Shown here: piece after piece, positions 23,749 through 31,721 of the stretch
How positions within the stretch are numbered: position 1 is the first letter of the stretch
Layout: the number at the start of each line of letters is the position of its first letter
Assembly: GCA_036741355.1 (NCBI GenBank)
Contig: DAINSK010000040.1
Span: 1-32,326 of the forward strand
From: JBBRGK01 sp036741355
Lineage (GTDB): Bacteria > Chloroflexota > Dehalococcoidia > CAUJGQ01
Length of the DNA: 32,326 nt
Reading direction: 5' to 3'
Notes under the pieces: model-generated
What the model was told of the DNA's origin: nothing
Database searches by the model: none
The model's input: only the letters and a program-made list of their open reading frames with translations
Made by a program: the position numbers and the translations under genes

Positions 23749-25086
23749 TTGGACCAGAAGAGATCGAATGGATACATAGCGCGTGTGCGCGAGGCGCGGC
23801 GGTTCCTGACAGAGGGCGGCCGCACGGGCGTTCGCTCACTGCGCTCCAACTCCCCATTGATGCTGTTGTCGCTGGGATTGGCGATTGTGCTGTGGGCATT
23901 TGTGACGAACCAGGAGAACCCGTCGCTCCGCAAAGATGTCTCGTTTCAGGTTTCGTCTTTCGATCCGGTGAACGTACCAAAGGGGATGTTGGTCACCCGC
24001 GAAACACCAAATGACATAACAGTCACATTAATTGGCCCGCGAACCGCAGTGAACGACGTTCGCACCGAAGACATTCAGATCAACGTCGACCTCTCCGGCG
24101 CCGATTCGAACGTCCCAGGGGGTGGCGCCGTCGTCTATACGGCACCGGTGAAAGGGTCAGTCAAGCAGCGCGGAGGCGGCAGGGTTCGCGCCCAACTCGA
24201 TCCGACGGATGTTCGAGTGACGCTCGAACCGGTAGTGCGCCGGTCGGTCTCGGTAAGAATCAATTCCACCGACGCGCCGCCAATTGGCTTCGAGCTCGAG
24301 TCACAACCGGTCGCCGACCCTTCAGAGGCCACCGTTAGCGGCTTGAGGCAGAACGTGGATGCCGTAGACGCCGTGTACGCCGACCTCAAGCTGACCGGTC
24401 TATCAGTTTCTACCACCGTGGCACTCCCCTTGAGCGCGCGCAGCAGCGACGGTCGCGCAATTAGCGGCGTTACTGTTCAGCCGTCAACCGCGTCGATCAA
24501 AGTCGCGATCAAGCGCACCGTTTTCAATCGCGAAGTGTTTGTTTCTGTGCAAACGCACGGTAAGCCGGCCGTCGGTTATCAGGAAGTCGAGGCTCACTCG
24601 GATCCGCCAAGCGTGACGATCGCCGGCAGCCTTGACACGCTAAACAATGTCACGACGATTCCGACCGACGACGTAGAAATTGAAGGCGCTACTCAGGATG
24701 TCAAACGGGTCGTGGGGCTAAAGCCACCTCCGGGCGTGACGGTCGTAAGTTCGCGAACCGTCGCGGCCACCATCACCATCGCGCCGGGTCGCGGACAAGG
24801 GCAGATGTTGGTTGCGCCGCGCGTCATAGGACTCGCGGCCGGAGTCACTGCACAGATCTCGACGACGGCATTAGTCGTCACGTTCGCCGGACCCCAGCCT
24901 CAGCTTCTTGCCCTCAAACCGGCGGACGTAACCGCCACGGTTGACGTCAGCGGCCTTGCGCCAGGAACGTACAGCCTCGACCCGAAGATCGGGTTGCCGC
25001 AAGGCATCGACAAGGATTCAGTCACGCCCGCAAAAGTTGACTTGGTGATCGTTAGTAGCGGCTCACCATCTACGCCTGCCCGCTAG
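23749..25086 (+). CDS. ybbR: YbbR-domain protein (CdaR-like regulator of c-di-AMP synthesis)
   Basis: 445 residues. A short cytoplasmic N terminus is followed by one membrane helix at about 37-54 (MLLSLGLAIVLWAFVTNQ) and a long extracytoplasmic part of repeated YbbR beta-domains (FQVSSFDPVNVPKGMLV, VRINSTDAPPIGFEL, VSVQTHGKPAVGY, then a fourth), each about 80-90 residues. In Firmicutes, CdaR binds CdaA and tunes c-di-AMP output from outside the membrane. The start is TTG 23749, 6 bp after the cdaA stop, with GGCGGAG upstream; no in-frame ATG lies before the membrane helix. The usual third member, glmM, is absent here, as the next gene is der. Confidence 0.9.
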   Translation: MDQKRSNGYIARVREARRFLTEGGRTGVRSLRSNSPLMLLSLGLAIVLWAFVTNQENPSLRKDVSFQVSSFDPVNVPKGMLVTRETPNDITVTLIGPRTAVNDVRTEDIQINVDLSGADSNVPGGGAVVYTAPVKGSVKQRGGGRVRAQLDPTDVRVTLEPVVRRSVSVRINSTDAPPIGFELESQPVADPSEATVSGLRQNVDAVDAVYADLKLTGLSVSTTVALPLSARSSDGRAISGVTVQPSTASIKVAIKRTVFNREVFVSVQTHGKPAVGYQEVEAHSDPPSVTIAGSLDTLNNVTTIPTDDVEIEGATQDVKRVVGLKPPPGVTVVSSRTVAATITIAPGRGQGQMLVAPRVIGLAAGVTAQISTTALVVTFAGPQPQLLALKPADVTATVDVSGLAPGTYSLDPKIGLPQGIDKDSVTPAKVDLVIVSSGSPSTPAR

Positions 25087-25142
25087 CGAGAGCGATTACG
25101 CCCCACTTCCGGTAGTTCGCGCGCCCCCTGCATCCGGGCGGC

Positions 25143-25148
25143 TATGAT
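25143..25148 (+). promoter_or_regulatory. der: Predicted -10 box directly before der (leaderless)
   Basis: TATGAT ends 6 nt before the GTG at 25155, so the message would begin at the start codon. No Shine-Dalgarno precedes the GTG. No good -35 is visible in the 68 bp gap after ybbR. Confidence 0.4.
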
Positions 25149-25154
25149 GGATAG

Positions 25155-26516
25155 GTGACTAACGAAATCGTCTCCTTAGTATCACCAACAGCCAACGTCG
25201 AGTTGCCTGTCGTCGCCATTGTCGGCCGGCCCAACGTCGGCAAGTCCGCGCTTTTCAACCGTCTCGTCGGCGGCAGGGTCGCACTGGTAGAAGATCTGCC
25301 CGGCACCACCCGCGACCGGATATACGGTCTCGTTACCTGGCCGAAACGGCCGTTCCGCGTCGTCGACACCGGTGGCCTGGAAGAGGGCAGTAGCGAGCTA
25401 TATCCAGCGCTCATTCGATCACAGATTGAGCAGGCGCTGCGGGAAGCGGATGCCGTGTTGTTCGCGGTAGATGCGCGGGATGGTCTGACGGCGGCAGATT
25501 ACGAGGTCGCCGACATTTTGCGCCGGAGCCACAAGCCCGTGGTCCTGGTCGCGAACAAAGCGGACAACCTGCAACGTCGACAAGAGATCGGCCAGTTTTA
25601 CGAGCTGGGATTGGGCGATCCGCTTCCGGTGAGCGCCTACCACGATTCCGGCATCAACGATCTGTTTGACGCTCTCGAGCTGCTGCTGCCGGAAGCGCAG
25701 CTACCGGCAGGGACGCCGGCCCTCGGCATCTCAATCGTCGGCCGTCCAAACGTCGGCAAGTCGGCCCTGCTCAACGCCATACTCGGCGAACAGCGAGTAA
25801 TCGTCAGCGACGTACCGGGTACGACGCGTGACGCGGTCGATACCACGTTCTCATACGCCGGCCGGGATCTCGTGCTGATCGATACTGCAGGCATTCGCCG
25901 GCGCGGACACATCGAACCGGGCGTCGAGAAGCACAGCGTCATGCGGGCACGGGCCGCGATCGAGCGCGCCGACGTCGCCTTTGTTGTCATGGACGCCAAC
26001 GAGCTGCTCACCGCTCAAGACACGCACATCATCAACTTCGTCGAGGAGGCGGTGAAGTCGATGGTGATTGTCGTGAATAAGATAGACCTGCTCAAACTCG
26101 AGGGCGAGTGGAAAGCAGACTTAACGCGCTTGATCCGGCACCGGCTCAAGTTCGCGCCCTGGGCGCCTATTGCATTTGTCTCGGCGATGAAGAAGACCGG
26201 AATTGAGGAGATGTTGCGCGTCGCGATCGACGCCGGCGATGCCCGCAACCAGCGCGTACCGACTGCAGCTCTGAATTCGTTGTTAAAGCGTGCAATTACA
26301 AAGCACAGCCCGCCTTCCGTCGGTGGCAAGCGACTTAATATCCTGTATGTGACGCAGGCAGAAGTCCGTCCACCGACGTTCGTGATTTTTGTCAACGACC
26401 CTGCGCTGGTGCATTTCTCGTACGAGCGGTACCTTGAGAACACCTTGCGCGACGCGTTTGGCTTCCCTGGTACACCGGTCCGACTCATTTTCAAGCAGAG
26501 AGGCGGCGCCGAATGA
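25155..26516 (+). CDS. der: Ribosome-associated GTPase Der (EngA)
   Basis: Tandem GTPase needed for assembly of the 50S ribosomal subunit. 453 residues: G domain 1 with GRPNVGKSALFNRL, DLPGTTRD, DTGG and NKAD; G domain 2 with GRPNVGKSALLNAI, DVPGTTRD, DTAGIRRRG and NKID; then the KH-like C-terminal domain (KRLNILYVTQAEVRPPTFVIFVND). Every G motif is intact in both domains. GTG start, probably leaderless. It heads a plus-strand run: its stop overlaps the plsY ATG as ATGA. Confidence 0.97.
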   Translation: MTNEIVSLVSPTANVELPVVAIVGRPNVGKSALFNRLVGGRVALVEDLPGTTRDRIYGLVTWPKRPFRVVDTGGLEEGSSELYPALIRSQIEQALREADAVLFAVDARDGLTAADYEVADILRRSHKPVVLVANKADNLQRRQEIGQFYELGLGDPLPVSAYHDSGINDLFDALELLLPEAQLPAGTPALGISIVGRPNVGKSALLNAILGEQRVIVSDVPGTTRDAVDTTFSYAGRDLVLIDTAGIRRRGHIEPGVEKHSVMRARAAIERADVAFVVMDANELLTAQDTHIINFVEEAVKSMVIVVNKIDLLKLEGEWKADLTRLIRHRLKFAPWAPIAFVSAMKKTGIEEMLRVAIDAGDARNQRVPTAALNSLLKRAITKHSPPSVGGKRLNILYVTQAEVRPPTFVIFVNDPALVHFSYERYLENTLRDAFGFPGTPVRLIFKQRGGAE

Positions 26517-27160
26517 TCTGGCAGGTCTCGCTAATTGCGGTGCTCGGATACCTGTGCGGCGCTATCCCGTCGGGTCTGTGGGTCGGAAAGGCTACACGCG
26601 GAATCGACATCCGTGAGTACGGGAGCGGCAAGACCGGCTTTACCAACAGCGTCCGGACGCTCGGGAAGGTTCCCGCTATGGCAGTTCTTGTCGTCGACGT
26701 CGTCAAGGGCGCCGTTCCGGTGCTCGTTGCGCGGGTCCTGTTCGACGGCGCACCAATTCAGGCCGTGGCCGGGATTGCGGCGATGGCAGGCCATATTTGG
26801 CCCATCTATGTCGGTTTCCGCGGCGGCAGAGGTGTATTGGTGGCGTTCTCAGCGACCACGGCGATGATGCCATTATTGGGACCGCTGATGATCGCTATCG
26901 GCCTTGCGATCGCGCTGCCGTTTGGCTATATCTCGCTGGCGTCAATCGTCGGCAGCGGCGTCATGGCAGGCATCATCGTTGCACTGGCGTTGGCAGGCCG
27001 GGTACCAGCCGCATACGCGGTATTTGGCGGGGTAGCGGCCACGATGATTGCGCTGTTGCACCGCGACAATATTCAGCGATTGCGGGCGGGCACAGAGCCA
27101 AAGTTCGGGGATGGCGGTAATAGGCGTACCGATCCGGGGGCGGCAAACAGTCACCCGTAA
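26513..27160 (+). CDS. plsY: Acyl-phosphate glycerol-3-phosphate acyltransferase
   Basis: Integral membrane enzyme making lysophosphatidic acid from acyl phosphate and glycerol 3-phosphate, the first step of phospholipid synthesis. 215 residues with about five membrane helices. Motifs: GAIPSGLWVGK near the N terminus; the glycerol-phosphate loop GSGKTGFTNSVRTLG, where the common GSGNxGATN has Lys for Asn; GHIWPIYVGFRGGRGV; and the C-terminal HRDNIQRLRAGTEPKFG. Translational coupling to der by ATGA overlap; its TAA overlaps the next ATG as TAATG. The last ~15 residues are polar and variable. Confidence 0.94.
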   Translation: MIWQVSLIAVLGYLCGAIPSGLWVGKATRGIDIREYGSGKTGFTNSVRTLGKVPAMAVLVVDVVKGAVPVLVARVLFDGAPIQAVAGIAAMAGHIWPIYVGFRGGRGVLVAFSATTAMMPLLGPLMIAIGLAIALPFGYISLASIVGSGVMAGIIVALALAGRVPAAYAVFGGVAATMIALLHRDNIQRLRAGTEPKFGDGGNRRTDPGAANSHP

Positions 27161-28119
27161 TGCTGAACGACACAAAGCTCCGGGCGATCCTGAATCCAAC
27201 ACAACCGTCCCGGACCGCGGGGCTTACGGGCCTCTCAAATCTCGATGAAGATGAGAGTGCCGAGCTTCGTCGTGTCGTATTTGATGTCTCCGTGGAGCGC
27301 AGGCGCTGGGTAGCCCAGAGCCTCAACGATCTGGCCGAAGACAACGCCACGTTTGATTTCGAGGCCGTGTTCACGATCCTCCTCGACGACGAAGACCCGC
27401 ACGTTCGGCGGCTGGCCATCGATGGATTGTGGGAGGTCGATGATCGACGGCTGAACGAGCCACTGATCCGCATGTTGCAGGGAGACCCGGACGAGGGCGT
27501 GCGCGCTACCGCCGCACTTGCTCTGGGACGGTACGTGGTACTCAATGAGTTCGGCGAGGTGCGCGCCCGCGACGCAGACAGCGTGATCGACGCGCTGCGC
27601 GGCGCGATCGACGATCCCAATCAACGTCTTGAAGTTCGAGCCCGTGCGGTCGAAGCAGCCGGGGCATCAAGCGCGGCGTGGGCCGAAGATATGATCTGGC
27701 GTGCGTTCGATGCCGACGAGCCCCGGTTCCAGGTCAGCGCCATCCACGCGATGGGGCGGAACGCCAATCCGGATTGGCTGCCGACCGTATTCACCGAAAT
27801 GGAGAGTTCCGACCCTCAACGCCGATTTGAGGCGGCGGGCGCGGCAGGTCGGATCGGCGATGAAGACGCAATACCCCACCTCGTAGATCTGATCGAGGAC
27901 GAGGATGCCGAGGTGCAGGAAGCTGCAATTGCGGCGCTCGGCGATATTGGCGGCGATGCCGCTGTAGCGGTGCTGCGGTCGCATCTACAGAACGCCGATG
28001 CACGTATCCAGGATGCGATCCGCACCGCCATCGCCGAGGCGCTCGCTGCCGAGGGGTTGGCGGGGCCGCCGCAGATCCGTCCGGTTGGCGATGACGATGA
28101 AGATGATGATTACGAGTAA
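27160..28119 (+). CDS. HEAT-repeat protein
   Basis: 319 residues of helical HEAT or PBS-lyase-type repeats from about residue 35 to 290, with repeating units such as DPHVRRLAIDGLWEVDD, DEGVRATAALALGRY, QRRFEAAGAAGRIGDEDAI and DAEVQEAAIAALGDIGGD. There is no signal peptide or membrane helix. The tail is strongly acidic (DDDEDDDYE). Such proteins are scaffolds that bind other proteins; the partner is unknown. The start ATG overlaps the plsY stop (TAATG), and the gene sits in a run of der, plsY, NUDIX and GNAT genes. Confidence 0.85.
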   Translation: MLNDTKLRAILNPTQPSRTAGLTGLSNLDEDESAELRRVVFDVSVERRRWVAQSLNDLAEDNATFDFEAVFTILLDDEDPHVRRLAIDGLWEVDDRRLNEPLIRMLQGDPDEGVRATAALALGRYVVLNEFGEVRARDADSVIDALRGAIDDPNQRLEVRARAVEAAGASSAAWAEDMIWRAFDADEPRFQVSAIHAMGRNANPDWLPTVFTEMESSDPQRRFEAAGAAGRIGDEDAIPHLVDLIEDEDAEVQEAAIAALGDIGGDAAVAVLRSHLQNADARIQDAIRTAIAEALAAEGLAGPPQIRPVGDDDEDDDYE

Positions 28120-28140
28120 TCCAACGGGCGGTGTGGCGGC

Positions 28141-28650
28141 GTGGTAAGACGGTCGGGGCAGCGTCTTCGCATCGAAGACATCGTTTCCTCCGGGGGGATC
28201 GTCTATCGAGTAAGCGAATCCGGGCCTGAAGTTGTACTTTGCGGCCGCTCGCTGGAACGAATCTGGGGTCTGCCGAAAGGCACGCCGCAGCCCGATGAGA
28301 CACTAGAGCAGACGGCGATACGCGAGGTCAGCGAGGAAACGGGCCTCGAGGTAGAGATCGAGCGAAAGGTCGGCGAGATCGAATACTGGTTCTCTCGGGT
28401 GGAACAGGGCGTGCGCTTTCATAAGCGGGTACATCATTATTTGATGGTGCCGACGGGCGGAGACACCGCAAATCACGACAATGAGTACGACGTCGTGCGC
28501 TGGTTCCCGCTCGACGAAGCTGAACGATTGCTGACATATGGCAACGAGGCGGAGATCCTGCGTCGTGCTGCGCCCCTTATCGCCGTTGAAGCGAATGGTA
28601 GGATGTCAGACGGGAAACCGGAGGCAGCCGGAGGGCGAGGCCAGTCGTGA
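28141..28650 (+). CDS. NUDIX hydrolase
   Basis: 169 residues with a perfect Nudix box (GTPQPDETLEQTAIREVSEE plus TGLE, about residues 46-70), the metal-binding signature of enzymes that hydrolyse nucleoside diphosphates linked to another group. An opening strand (SSGGIVYRV) and a closing strand (EYDVVRWFPLDEAERLL) complete the fold. The pattern resembles the small MutT/Ap4A-hydrolase type, but the substrate cannot be told. GTG start, 21 bp after the HEAT gene. Its stop overlaps the next start as GTGA. A polar, Gly-rich tail follows the fold. Confidence 0.93.
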   Translation: MVRRSGQRLRIEDIVSSGGIVYRVSESGPEVVLCGRSLERIWGLPKGTPQPDETLEQTAIREVSEETGLEVEIERKVGEIEYWFSRVEQGVRFHKRVHHYLMVPTGGDTANHDNEYDVVRWFPLDEAERLLTYGNEAEILRRAAPLIAVEANGRMSDGKPEAAGGRGQS

Positions 28651-29216
28651 CGCTCGAAATCGAAGATGAGGTTGCTCGGAACGGGCTCATACGATTGCGA
28701 AGGAAGCGCCGTGAAGACGCCGACGCCGACTACCAGTGGCGTTGCGACCCTGAACTTGCCCGCTATGATGCAGCGACGCCGCTGCGAGCCAGCCTCAGTG
28801 ATTTCTTACTTACGTACGAGGAAGATCTTCGCTTTCCGAGCCCGTTTCGCCGCGTGTTTGCCATCGAAAGCCTGGACGGACAACACATCGGCAACGTGAT
28901 GTACTACAACATCGACGAACGGCGGGGCGAAGCTGAGCTGGGAATCACGATTGGTGAACGCCAATACTGGAGCCAGGGCTACGGTCGCGATGCCGTTAGC
29001 GCCTTCGTTCGGTTCATTTTTAGCAGTTCGTCTCTGCACCGGATCTATCTGAATACGCTCGACTGGAATGTGCGCGCCCAGCGTTCTTTCCTTGCGGCGG
29101 GGTTCACCCAGTGCGGCATCATCAAGCGAGGGCTTCATTCATTCGTTTCCATGGAGATCCGCCGGGAGGACGTTCTCGGTGGCGTTCGGCTGCCGGTGCG
29201 CAACGTTGGGTCGTAA
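28647..29216 (+). CDS. GNAT-family acetyltransferase (RimJ/RimL-like)
   Basis: 189 residues with a GNAT fold: opening strand LIRLRRKRREDADADYQW, central strand AELGITIGE, the acetyl-CoA loop YWSQGYGRDAVSAFVRFIF (Q-x-x-G-x-G/A type), LHRIYLNTLDWNVRAQRSFLAAGF and a final strand. This layout is closest to the RimJ/RimL N-terminal acetyltransferases, which also act on small molecules. GTG start coupled to the NUDIX gene by a 4 bp overlap. It is the last gene of the der run and is followed by a terminator-type hairpin. Confidence 0.9.
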   Translation: MTLEIEDEVARNGLIRLRRKRREDADADYQWRCDPELARYDAATPLRASLSDFLLTYEEDLRFPSPFRRVFAIESLDGQHIGNVMYYNIDERRGEAELGITIGERQYWSQGYGRDAVSAFVRFIFSSSSLHRIYLNTLDWNVRAQRSFLAAGFTQCGIIKRGLHSFVSMEIRREDVLGGVRLPVRNVGS

Positions 29217-29283
29217 CCCAGATACCAACTGATGAACGCGCTAACGATTACGGGTGTACTGGGAATAAAGCTAGATACAGAAA

Positions 29284-29307
29284 GGCCGCCGGCACCAGCC
29301 GGCGGCC
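29284..29307 (-). terminator. Strong hairpin between convergent genes
   Basis: Perfect 10 bp GC stem, ggccgccggc-acca-gccggcggcc. On the minus strand it is followed by TTTCTGT, a modest T tract, so it best fits as the terminator of the MaoC pair; on the plus strand the following aattga is not T-rich, though the hairpin could still end the der run. Confidence 0.7.
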
Positions 29308-29330
29308 AATTGAGTGCGTGGTCAACCCGG

Positions 29331-29777
29331 CTACTTGCGCGATGGCAATATGACCGTCGCGGTGCCCGGAGTGGTTTTCTGGCCTTGCGGATTTTCGGTC
29401 CAGATGTCGAGGTCCACGAGGTTCTCGCCATTATCCTGGTGCTTGCCAGTGATAACGCCGCGGCAGGTCATCTCCTGCGCGGGAACGTCCATGCCGCGGT
29501 ATGAGACGCCGTACTTCTGGATTTTGCCGCCGCTTGGCGTAACCCAGTCCCAGAGCAGTTGTCCGAGGAACGCGTGCTTCAGCGCGCCATGCACGATGAT
29601 GCCTTGCAAGCCGGTCGATTTGGCGAATTCCGGATCGTAGTGGATCTGGTAAAAGTCGCCGGAACCGGCAGCCCACTGGACAAGCTGCTGGGTGGAGGGG
29701 TTCTTCACCAGCTTCGGAATCTCCTGACCTTCTTGGACATCTTCAAAGTAGACCTTGTTTGCCGTCGCGGTCGTCAT
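29331..29777 (-). CDS. MaoC-like dehydratase, C-terminal-type subunit
   Basis: 148 residues of hot-dog fold, MaoC dehydratase family ((R)-3-hydroxyacyl hydratase). The catalytic segment WAAGSGDFYQIHYDPEFAKS carries the Asp and His pair, followed by GIIVHGALKHAFLGQLLWDW. It pairs with the next gene, a FAS1-like N-terminal dehydratase domain, as in two-subunit hydratases. A GTG at 29795 would add 6 residues, but GGAG 9 nt before ATG 29777 favours the later start. The stop lies about 25 bp before the hairpin. The acyl substrate cannot be told; fatty acid or steroid-type side chains are both possible. Confidence 0.88.
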   Translation of the reverse strand: MTTATANKVYFEDVQEGQEIPKLVKNPSTQQLVQWAAGSGDFYQIHYDPEFAKSTGLQGIIVHGALKHAFLGQLLWDWVTPSGGKIQKYGVSYRGMDVPAQEMTCRGVITGKHQDNGENLVDLDIWTENPQGQKTTPGTATVILPSRK

Positions 29778-29816
29778 GATCTCGTGCTCCCTCACACCCT
29801 GCGGTTGCTGCTCGTA

Positions 29817-30305
29817 CTAGTACTGTATGCCGGTGCCGCGCATAACGGCCACGAGCTTGCCGTCCTGGTTGGTGTATGACGTTTCGGTCGTCGTAATGAG
29901 CATTCTGCCGATGGTGCCCGAACGTTCGGCGATGTCGGCGATCTTTGAGCGGGCCGTCAACACATCGCCGGCGCAGATGTCGCCAAAGTATTCGACCTCG
30001 GTGCCGCCGTTTAGGACGCGTTTCAGCGGTGTGCTAAAGCTGCGACGACCCCCGCGCCGCGCTCCAAACGTTGCGTCGGAACCGGTTGGGTTGAATATGG
30101 GAGTTCCAAGATAGGCGGGCGGCGCCGGCAGAGAGCGATAGCCCCTGCGCTTTGCCTCCTGCTCGTCGTAAAAAGCGGGATCGGTCTGGCCTACCGACCG
30201 GGCGAACATGCGCACCGCCGTCTTGTCCACCTCTACGATCCAGGCCTGTGATTCGACGCCGATGGCGTCCCTCATCTCCTGAGTAACCAGCGGTTCCTCG
30301 GCCAC
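29817..30305 (-). CDS. MaoC-family dehydratase, N-terminal-domain-type subunit
   Basis: 162 residues of the MaoC dehydratase N-terminal (FAS1-like) family. It shows WIVEVDKTAVRMFARSVGQTDP, AKRRGYRSLPAPPAYLGTPIF, the TPLKRVLNGGTEVEYFGDICAGDVLTA stretch and a final ITTTETSYTNQDGKLVAV strand. These proteins lack the catalytic pair and pair with the active MaoC subunit encoded next (39 bp away). GTG start with an excellent AGGAGG 5 nt upstream. The gene has its own strong promoter containing a palindrome, so the pair is probably regulated separately from the PHP gene upstream. Confidence 0.85.
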   Translation of the reverse strand: MAEEPLVTQEMRDAIGVESQAWIVEVDKTAVRMFARSVGQTDPAFYDEQEAKRRGYRSLPAPPAYLGTPIFNPTGSDATFGARRGGRRSFSTPLKRVLNGGTEVEYFGDICAGDVLTARSKIADIAERSGTIGRMLITTTETSYTNQDGKLVAVMRGTGIQY

Positions 30306-30353
30306 GGCCGCCTCCTGGGTGTAGATCTGTCGTTGTCTGCTGGGGTTGACCTC

Positions 30354-30382
30354 ACCATAATGCCGGATTGAGGCATTGTCAA
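30354..30382 (-). promoter_or_regulatory. Promoter of the MaoC pair with palindromic operator candidate
   Basis: Minus strand: perfect -35 TTGACA (30382-30377), 17 bp spacer, -10 TATGGT (30359-30354). The spacer is nearly filled by a perfect inverted repeat, AATGCC-tcaatcc-GGCATT (30377-30359). Its position between the two boxes is that of a repressor site; TetR-family regulators commonly control such genes, but no regulator gene is adjacent. Confidence 0.6.
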
Positions 30383-30417
30383 ACTAAGTTGTGAAACTCA
30401 AGTGACGCCGGATTCGT

Positions 30418-31071
30418 TCAGCGCAGAATAGCATTGCTGCGCAGGTCAACCGCATAGAAGCGCCCCGCCAGCAGCTCGCGGATAAGGTCGCGCTCGTCGT
30501 TTATTATGCGCTCAAAGTAGGTTGCACATTTGCCGACGTCCTGGATCGAGTGCGAGTCGGTCCCCGCCGTGCCGGGCATGCCCATCAGGTCGCACAAGCG
30601 GCGTGAAAACGCATTCTCTTTCTCGCTGCCGCGTCCGTTCAGCTCTTCCATGCCGCAGACAAACCTATACGCCGGGTTTTCACTCGCTTTCTGCAGGGAA
30701 CGCTGGTACTCCTCTTCGTCGCGGATGTACCAGGGCATCTGCCGGCGGTAAGGATGCGCCGCCACCATAGCGCCGTCGTGTGCTTCGACATGGCCCGCGA
30801 GCTCGTTGCTGCGATGCATGCCGAACACGTACTTGTCGATTCCGAACGTGAGGATATGGCCGTCGTCGGTGCCGATCTCCACTCCGGCAAGCACAAGGAA
30901 GTTGTGTCGTTCGCATATATCGGCTACCGACTTCGCATCCCAGAGCGTGTCGTGTTCGGTGAAACAGATGGCGTCTAATCCGGCTTTCTTGGCGCGTACA
31001 ACCAGGTCATCCGGGTTCAGCACGCTGTCATGCGAGCGCGGCCATGTGTGATTGTGCAGATCGATCAGCAC
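30418..31071 (-). CDS. PHP-domain metal-dependent phosphoesterase
   Basis: 217 residues of the PHP fold. Metal-binding residues are visible in order: LIDLHNHTWPRSHDS (HxH), CFTEHDTLW (EHD), a Glu in LAGVEIGT, HDGAMVAAHPYRR (His), and TAGTDSHSIQDVG (DxH) near the C terminus. Bacterial stand-alone PHP proteins hydrolyse small phosphoesters such as 3',5'-nucleoside bisphosphates; the substrate is uncertain. I chose GTG 31071 because GGAG lies 6 nt upstream and the fold begins at once; an upstream ATG at 31227 would add 52 residues lacking any fold. It ends 112 bp before the MaoC pair. Confidence 0.88.
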   Translation of the reverse strand: MLIDLHNHTWPRSHDSVLNPDDLVVRAKKAGLDAICFTEHDTLWDAKSVADICERHNFLVLAGVEIGTDDGHILTFGIDKYVFGMHRSNELAGHVEAHDGAMVAAHPYRRQMPWYIRDEEEYQRSLQKASENPAYRFVCGMEELNGRGSEKENAFSRRLCDLMGMPGTAGTDSHSIQDVGKCATYFERIINDERDLIRELLAGRFYAVDLRSNAILR

Positions 31072-31124
31072 TTCGTGCTCCGCCAGTAGGCAGTCCGCTG
31101 TGGGCAGTCGTCGGGATCGGGTAT

Positions 31125-31160
31125 CGGGGCTGCTGTACCCAACCGTACACGGCAGCCCCG
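31125..31160. repeat. Imperfect stem-loop upstream of the PHP gene
   Basis: cggggctgc-tgtac, loop ccaacc, gtaca-c-ggcagccccg: 9 and 5 bp stems with a small bulge. No T tract follows on either strand, so a terminator is unlikely. In the minus-strand leader of the PHP gene it could affect translation, but no function is shown. Confidence 0.4.
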
Positions 31161-31221
31161 CTTGGGGCCAAGAGCCGTTAGCCGTTCCGCACAAACCGTT
31201 CTCGCAACGTGTCAGGGCTGA

Positions 31222-31605
31222 TATCATCTCGGGAACGCCCGTCCGGCGAAGAAGCCCATTTCATGCTCGCTGCTTCACTCGTCCATACTTGGCCTGCAGG
31301 GCCGGATAGCACAATCAAAGCTGCAGTTCACCGGCAACGCTGCCCCGGCCAGCGAATCGCCCCTCCTCTTGAAGGCGGCCACCAGTGCGCGCAGCTCGAC
31401 CACCACCACCACGGTGAGCGCGGCTGGCGTCCGCAACGTCATCAAGCCGGTGGCCGGCGAGTCGGCGCAGTTCGAATCGCAGGTCACGATGACCGCCGAG
31501 GCCACCTTTGAGGAGCACGGCTGCATCAGCTTTGACACCGGCTCCTTAAACCAGAGACAAATAGAGCGTGTTCCAAAACCTCGTGCTTCAACCTCTGCTC
31601 CATGA
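31222..31605 (+). pseudogene. Possible gene remnant (fragment of an unrecognised soluble protein)
   Basis: An open frame of 127 codons with no credible start (no ATG before the conserved-looking part; TTG 31369 lies inside it). The stretch 31294-31545 has real protein character: KLQFTGNAA, LLLKAATSARSSTTTTTVS, NVIKPVAGESAQFES, and MTAEATFEEHGCISFD. After about 31545 the composition changes (LNQRQIERVPKP) and the frame ends. This looks like the middle of a beta-rich protein whose ends are lost, by decay or assembly error. It lies in a 650 bp stretch between the PHP and kinase genes otherwise without genes. Confidence 0.35.
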
Positions 31606-31721
31606 GGTAAGAGAGGCTCTTGCGGCCTGAGCAACTGTGTTCGCGCGGCCTCGGTTGACGGCTGGGCGCCGCTGCGCTTAGCTTGCAGCGATGGCGTGGT
31701 ACACGCTGGCGGAGCTCCAGG

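Noticed and set aside
31125..31160. Stem-loop as an intrinsic terminator
   Set aside because: No T tract follows it on either strand and it lies upstream of, rather than after, the genes that flank it.
31470..31478. GTTCGAATC, the T-loop signature of tRNAs
   Set aside because: The flanking bases do not form a T stem, no anticodon or acceptor arms surround it, and it lies within the protein-like frame (AQFESQ).
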